NCBI RefSeq assembly: GCF_022376445.1
Contig: NW_025954969.1
Location: 434,001 to 498,000 of the forward strand
Length of the DNA: 64,000 nucleotides
Source: Fomitopsis serialis
Lineage: Eukaryota; Basidiomycota; Agaricomycetes; Polyporales; Fomitopsidaceae
Reading direction: 5' to 3'
Positions 58,987 through 64,000 of the stretch are shown here, piece by piece; position 1 is the stretch's first letter; each line of letters starts with the position of its first letter. Below the pieces are notes generated by a model. It made no database searches, had not been told where the DNA came from, and worked only from the letters and a program-made list of their open reading frames with translations. The position numbers were made by a program, and so were the translations under genes.

Positions 58987-59365
58987 GGTGATTCTAGGGC
59001 AGGATATGAGAAACAGCGGCGGGGAGCAGTAGCGGGCTAGGACTTACAGATTTTGCGGGGGTGGTCTTGAGGCTTGGGCGTCGTGTGTGCCGTTGGGCTC
59101 GTCGTGCGGTCGCTGGAAAGGCTGAGGCACGTGCCTGGGAGTGGTGGCTGGTGGCTTCGATCAACTGTACAGCTGTAAACCTTGTTGCCACCCGCCACTG
59201 GGCAGCGGCTCTGTTTGTCCGCGCGTGCTGAACACCGAAACGACTCCGCGCGCAAGACTATCGCCGTCGTCCCCGTCGACGGAGATCACGCCCTCACGCT
59301 GCAAGGTACGTTCTACTCGTCTATCTACTCGCTGACCTGGCTAATATTGTGGTCATTCTCGCAGT
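58987..59365. promoter_or_regulatory. Shared divergent promoter region, RPS13/RPS6
   Basis: About 380 bp between two divergently transcribed ribosomal protein genes. It includes a leader intron of RPS6 (about 59306-59364), with donor GTACGT and acceptor CGCAG just before its ATG. A common promoter would help equal expression, which is expected for ribosomal proteins; this is inference. Confidence 0.55.
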
Positions 59366-60358
59366 ATGAAGCTCAACATCGCCAGTAAGTATGATGCGAC
59401 GGGATGACGGTACGAAGTCTAACTTGCATTTGCAGACCCCGCAACCGGGGAACAAAAGACCATCGACTTTGACGATGAAAGGAAATAGTGCGTGTGCTAC
59501 GCTGCTGTCTCCGAGACTGCCGTGCTGAACTTTCGTTGTATAGCCGTGTCTTCTACGACAAGCGGATTTCCGCCGAAGTCTCTGCTGAGTCGCTGGGCGA
59601 CGAATGGAAGGGCTACATCTTCCGTATCACCGGTGGTAACGACAAGCAGGGTTTCCCCATGAAGCAGGGTGTCCTCGTCCCGCACCGTGTGCGCCTTCTG
59701 CTCTCCGACGGCCACTCCTGCTACCGTCCCCGCCGCACCGGCGAGCGCAAGCGCAAGTCCGTGCGCGGCTGCATTGTCGGCCCGGACATCGCCGTCCTCT
59801 CCCTTGTTATCATCAAGCAGGGTGACAACGAGATCCCTGGCCTGACGGACACCGTCCTCCCCAAGCGTCTCGGTCCCAAGCGTGCGACCAAGATTCGCAA
59901 GTTCTTCAACTTGTCCAAGGAGGACGATGTCAGGAAGTACGTCGTCAGGAGAGAGGTGACGAGCCAGAAGAAGGAGGGTGCGAAGCCTTACACCAAGGCG
60001 TGAGTCCCATCTTCTACTCTTCTGGATCTTTGTACTCAAGTGCATGTGCTACTCAGTCCCAAGATCCAGCGATTGGTTACGCCCATCCGTCTCCAGCGCC
60101 GCCGCCACCTGCATTCCCTCAAGCGCCGACGCCTCGAGCGCCAGAAGGAGCAGAAGGCGGAGTACGAGTACGTGCTACCACTGGTTCCCGTATATCATAG
60201 CATCTGGACTTACCGGTGTGCAGTGTCGTCTTGCAGAAGCGTGTCGCCGAGAAGAAGGAGAAGGTCGCTGCGGTCAAGGCGTCGCACAAGAAGTAAGCCA
60301 TCCTTGAAATCTCTGCAATACCGCTGATTGACCGTTGCGTTCGTACAGGGCTGCATAA
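59366..60358 (+). CDS. RPS6: 40S ribosomal protein S6 (eS6)
   Basis: Small-subunit ribosomal protein, a known phosphorylation target of the TOR pathway at its C-terminus. It starts [20 protein letters not shown] at 59366, split by an intron after [26 protein letters not shown] follows, then [35 protein letters not shown] and [20 protein letters not shown]. The basic end runs [20 protein letters not shown] and [16 protein letters not shown], then [19 protein letters not shown]. The five coding introns fit cleanly. The stop is at 60358 and the frame is intact. The C-terminus has SHKK but not the full animal-type serine cluster. Confidence 0.96.
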
Positions 60359-62070
60359 AACGCCCATTGCTGGGCACCTTGTCTATGCGGTCTATATCTG
60401 TATGGTCTACCTATACTGTCATGTTTTTCTACGCCATCTCGCACGCAATGCATCCATATGATTTATGGTGAATGCTACCGCAGCGGTTGTTTGGTCAACG
60501 CCCTGCGCATGTACGAAGGTAGGCTTCGTAAGAGCTACAGATGCAGATAGTGCATTATTGTATTGCTTGCCCTTGTATGGCAGAGGACCCTGCAACGAAG
60601 GATGAACATTCGGGACCGACAGGCAGATCTCAGCGGTGTGTCTTGTGCTTATATGTCGTATGTCCTTGTCCTCTTCCTCCAAGTGGCTACGTCGTTTCGG
60701 CCTGCATAGAGCTGAGCTGCTCGTCCTCGGGTCTCGTACGTGAGTAGTATCTAACTTCGTAGGGCGCGGCAGGCTGAGCTATTCCACTGCACACTCATAG
60801 TTGGTTGTTCTGACGGTACCTGATTGCTCCGGCCAGTAAGGAGCAATTGGCTATTCACTACCGCACCTTTGACGTGAAGGGCTCAACGGTTATGAGGCAC
60901 TACATACGTCGCAAGCGGTGCACGCCTCTTCTCCCTGGGCCTTGTCTGCTGCCCTCCGCTGCTCTAGTTGTCCTGCGTGGCAGCATTTCGCATCGTTCCA
61001 TTCCCCACCACCCTACCATGTCGGTCTTGATGGCGAATCCGGTGTATATGGCGGGCTATGCTGCATATTGTGCGGTGGGCGGCATAGGTGCATCGGTTCC
61101 GAGGGCATAGCACGTCCCATCGACGCTTCTAACTCCAAACTCAGGAGTGATTCCAGTGATCTTCGGATGCCACAGCCGTCGTACATACATGGGATCAAAG
61201 CAGGTGAGTACTCTGGCCCTGGTCCCTGGAGGCTGTGGTATCCCCGACTCCGACCGGAGGGAGAGAGGAGGGCTTTGTCGACCATAAGTCGTTCGCAGCC
61301 GGCGATGCCGCTCCCTCCGTGGGAAACACGTGACTCATAATTTCCATAAGCGGTATCGCAGCAATGCTCGAGTGTCTTACGAGGCAGCTCGAGGCGGTTG
61401 GATCCTTCCGTGCTTCTGGCTGCATCTGGACGCCTGGATCTTTGACCATCGAATAAGTCCTCCCAAAGGTAGGAGGGCCTCTATTAAGTTGAGAGCCCTC
61501 GCATGTACTGTAGTATGTATCACGGTAAGTAAGTTCGCCGTGTGGCTCAGACTCGTGGAAGCCCGAGACGCCCGGGCGGCGAAGCCGCCGCGGGCGTGAG
61601 GGCTTCCAATTGAGTCTCCATACCATTCCGATGGTACTTACAATTATTTAAATACACACATAATATACTATGGTGCCGCTGTGGCAGGCTGAGTATAATA
61701 GCTGTGTACCATGCAGGAGTCGGGGATCGGCGCTTGCGCCGCTACGATGCACTTATTGACGGGAGCTTCTACACCAGCACGTGCGCGCGTCAGAGTGCAT
61801 AGACTCGGAGAAGCCTCGAGGCTCTCCACCTGCGGTGGCCAAAGCCGCCATGCGTACGGTGCGCTTTGGCCTCGGACCGTCAAGTCGTCGACTGTGGGAC
61901 CTGTGTAAGCAACCGCACTTTGACCTGTCTTACCGGTTTCTGCGCCTCTGCACAAAAGATAGAATCCGTATGTCATAGCCTCTGGAATGATCTTGGTGGG
62001 TCCTACAAAAGGCGTGTAGGTCCACCCCAATCCGCCCACCCACCTCCAACTTCAACGCTTAGAGTACGAG
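60359..62070. other. Intergenic stretch with a large hairpin
   Basis: About 1.7 kb without a recognised gene. It includes a near-perfect GC-rich inverted repeat at 61549-61617 (described separately). Short overlapping frames on both strands match no family. Confidence 0.5.
61549..61617. repeat. GC-rich hairpin / fold-back sequence
   Basis: Arms 61557-61580 and 61584-61607 are nearly complementary around a 3-nt loop (GAA). The 8-bp base GGAAGCCC/GGGCTTCC, then ACGCCCG/CGGGCGT and GGCGGC/GCCGCC pair, with small mismatches between them. Outer AGACTC (61549-61554) and GAGTCT (61612-61617) pair too. Weaker outward symmetry (GTAAGTA on both sides) suggests the palindrome is part of a larger fold-back sequence of about 130-150 bp. 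Confidence 0.7.
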
Positions 62071-63099
62071 ATGTCCCCGGTGGCCCCCCTCGTTCGACAG
62101 ATATTACCTCGCAAAGGCGGTGGCGGAGGGCATGGTGGAGGAGATGGTGGCGGCGGGGATGGCGGCCACGGAGGCGACGCTGGTGATAGTGGAAGCGAAG
62201 GGGAGAGCAGCGCGGAGGACGTGCCCGTCTCCGGCGCGACGGACGGCGAGTCTGACGCGGAGGCGTATGGCTCGGGCGGGGGCAGCTCTTCGGTGATACC
62301 TTCGGGCCAGCCGTTCGCGGGGCGAGCGAGCGGTGGCGGGACGCGTGGGGAGGTGTACGGAACATAGTGAGTCTCCGCTTATGTGGCGCGGCGTGAATGA
62401 ATGGGCAGTGGCTGACTGGTCGTTGCGCAGTGAATATGGCAGTGGTTATCCGGGTTTGCCTGCCGGCACTGTTTCCGGCAGAGGATTCCCCTTCGTGTAC
62501 TGGCCAGTCATATGGCACAGTCCGGGATACGGGGCGCCATATCTCTACGATCCAGAGGTACGTTTTCGCCGCGAGATCTGCGTAGTTGCTAGGCTCACGA
62601 CGGATATCAGTACGGTACACCGTGGAACACGAGCCGACCCGGCGGCCCGCTCGCGGAGGCGACCTTCGCGTCCAAATCGGCCAACAGCACGTTCTACGTG
62701 ATCTCCGACAAGAGCACCGTCGCCTCGCTCATCACCTCCGTCTCGAAGAACTGCACGCTCGGCGGCGGGTCCTCGGCCGCGCCTTCGGCGTTCAACGCCA
62801 CCGCGTCCGAGCCGCAGCCCGAGCAGGCGGTGCAGTACTACCGCGCGAGCAGCGTCGTCTTGCTCCTGGACGGGTACAACAACACCAACGCGCTCGCGGA
62901 GGGTGGGGGCGATGCGAGCGCTACCGCGGTGGCGCTGCCCGACTGGGTGGACCACAGTCTGCTGGCATGCCTGCACGACACGATCGGCGGGGCCGTCCCT
63001 CTTTTCTCTGGTGGCGCACCCGCGAGGGCGCATGCGCCCAACTTCGCGGTGCTGATTGTCATGTGGTGGTTCTTGTGGAGGCTTTGCGACGAGGCTTAA
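62071..63099 (+). CDS. Gly-rich small membrane-anchored protein, function unknown
   Basis: Starts MSPVAPLVRQILPRKGGGGG at 62071, then HGGGDGGGGDGGHGGDAGD and an acidic/Ser-rich run. Introns follow after EVYGTY (about 62366-62430) and after APYLYDPE (about 62556-62610). The middle reads YEYGSGYPGLPAGTVSGRGF then PFVYWPVIWHS, and later YGTPWNTSRPGGPLAEATFA. The final part reads STFYVISDKSTVASLITSVS, SSVVLLLDGYNNTNALAEG and ends NFAVLIVMWWFLWRLCDEA. The last 20 or so residues are hydrophobic, a possible tail anchor. The frame is intact. Gly-rich, Tyr-rich proteins with such ends are common in mushroom-forming fungi, but I know no function. It has no signal peptide I can see. Confidence 0.75.
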
Positions 63100-64000
63100 C
63101 AAGCCGTGTGGTTGTCCTTTCTTGTCGATGTTGATGATATTGTCTTCTCGTGTGATGGTCTACGGTATGGTCTGTATAAGCAGCACGATAATCACCGGTG
63201 TAATGTGTATCCCACCGTTGGACCGCTCTATGATAGCTCATAACAACTCACAGATTCGACGCATCTGTGTGCTCGTATTTCCTTGAGCGCAAGACGTGGC
63301 CCGTGCGTTGTAGACCCCGCGAAGGCTGTCAAAACAGACCATACGCATGGCGGCAGTGCCCGAAGTCAGCGCCGTGGTCATGCCGAGTCATGCCAGCGCG
63401 TTGTCCGCTCACTTGATAGGATTTGAGGATAAGTAAGTACTCAGCGAGTCCATCTCGCATAGACAGAAGTCCCACAGTGCCGAACGTCATATGTCCAGGA
63501 CAACTAAGCCAGCACAGCATCCTAGAGGACAGTCCCACGGCAGGCCCGGGCACGCCGTTGGCGGCTGCCGCCACACTAGTAGTACTACTAATCCTAGTAG
63601 CCTCGCAAATCGGCGCCCAGGTCAGCCGGATGGCGTGCGATCACAACCACACAAGGTGCGTACCAGGCCAACACTCAACAGAGTTGTCTGTATGCATTGC
63701 TGGCTTGAGGCGTTCTGTGGCGGTGATGCGCCAAGAGAAGACCGGCCGCGAGCCTCGTGCCCGCCTCGATCGGCGTGCCCGATCGGGAAAGGGCACGGTG
63801 CCTGTCCTCGATCTCTAAGGGGACACGCCAGATCTCGGGCCACAGCCGGCGCATCGCCTTCCTCTGCTCCATACACTACATATTCGCGGGGCGGGCTCCC
63901 CTCTCTTCGTGCATCTCGTGCATATCCTTCGCAACCTGCTAGCCACACACGCCGCGCTCGATGTCCCCGGCTTCACCCCGCATGCAGCCGCCTCGCTCGG
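63100..64000. other. Right edge, no complete gene recognised
   Basis: A plus-strand frame from about 63820 to the window end reads LHTLHIRGAGSPLFVHLVHI, then NLLATHAALDVPGFTPH, without a stop. It could be the start of a gene that continues outside. No domain is recognisable, and the preceding in-frame stop at 63816-63818 would have to lie upstream of its start. I leave it as undecided. Confidence 0.3.

Overview
The window is nuclear DNA of an agaricomycete (mushroom-forming basidiomycete); the protein families point towards the Polyporales, but that placement is inference. Genes are split by many 50-110 nt GT-AG introns, exons are GC-rich, and several families are basidiomycete-typical: DUF6535, a DUF6593-like protein, a family with a conserved MTEY start, adenylate-forming reductases and clustered ICMT genes.

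Layout. 1-3605: 3' part of an adenylation-thiolation-reductase (NRPS-like) gene. 7331-8900: HMG-box regulator. 12589-13492: exosome subunit RRP46. 15501-16395 (-) and 31776-33510 (-): two paralogs of the MTEY family. 19748-23743: INCENP/Sli15. 23948-24838 (-): CCDC137-like basic protein. 25640-29333: large DUF6535 membrane protein. 30019-30773: ESCRT-II SNF8. 36252-37636: sugar-phosphate-isomerase-type TIM barrel. 38220-39453: F-box protein. 40374-41239 (-): DUF6593-like protein. 41834-45270: a candidate Mutator-like element with terminal inverted repeats and an 11-bp flanking direct repeat, holding a GC-rich degenerate repeat array. 45463-46722: CAAX protease RCE1. 47537-56485: a duplicated aldo/keto reductase plus isoprenylcysteine methyltransferase (ICMT) block with two intact AKRs, two intact ICMTs and one ICMT pseudogene. 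56848-58017: HAD phosphatase. 58411-58986 (-) and 59366-60358 (+): divergent ribosomal protein genes S13 and S6. 62071-63099: Gly-rich membrane protein.

Themes. (1) RCE1 and ICMT catalyse successive steps on prenylated CAAX proteins (removal of the last three residues, then carboxyl methylation). Their linkage, with paired AKRs, looks like a locally expanded CAAX-processing neighbourhood. (2) Nearly every gene left of 41.2 kb is broken by shifts of one missing base, including conserved housekeeping genes. All nine intact protein genes right of 45.4 kb have clean frames. This looks more like base-calling or consensus error than true decay. (3) The change from broken to clean frames falls at the putative transposon.

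Long intergenic stretches (3.6-7.3, 8.9-12.6, 13.5-15.5, 16.4-19.7, 33.5-36.2 and 60.4-62.0 kb) hold nothing I can recognise beyond TATA-like boxes and small repeats. No rRNA, tRNA or CRISPR was seen.
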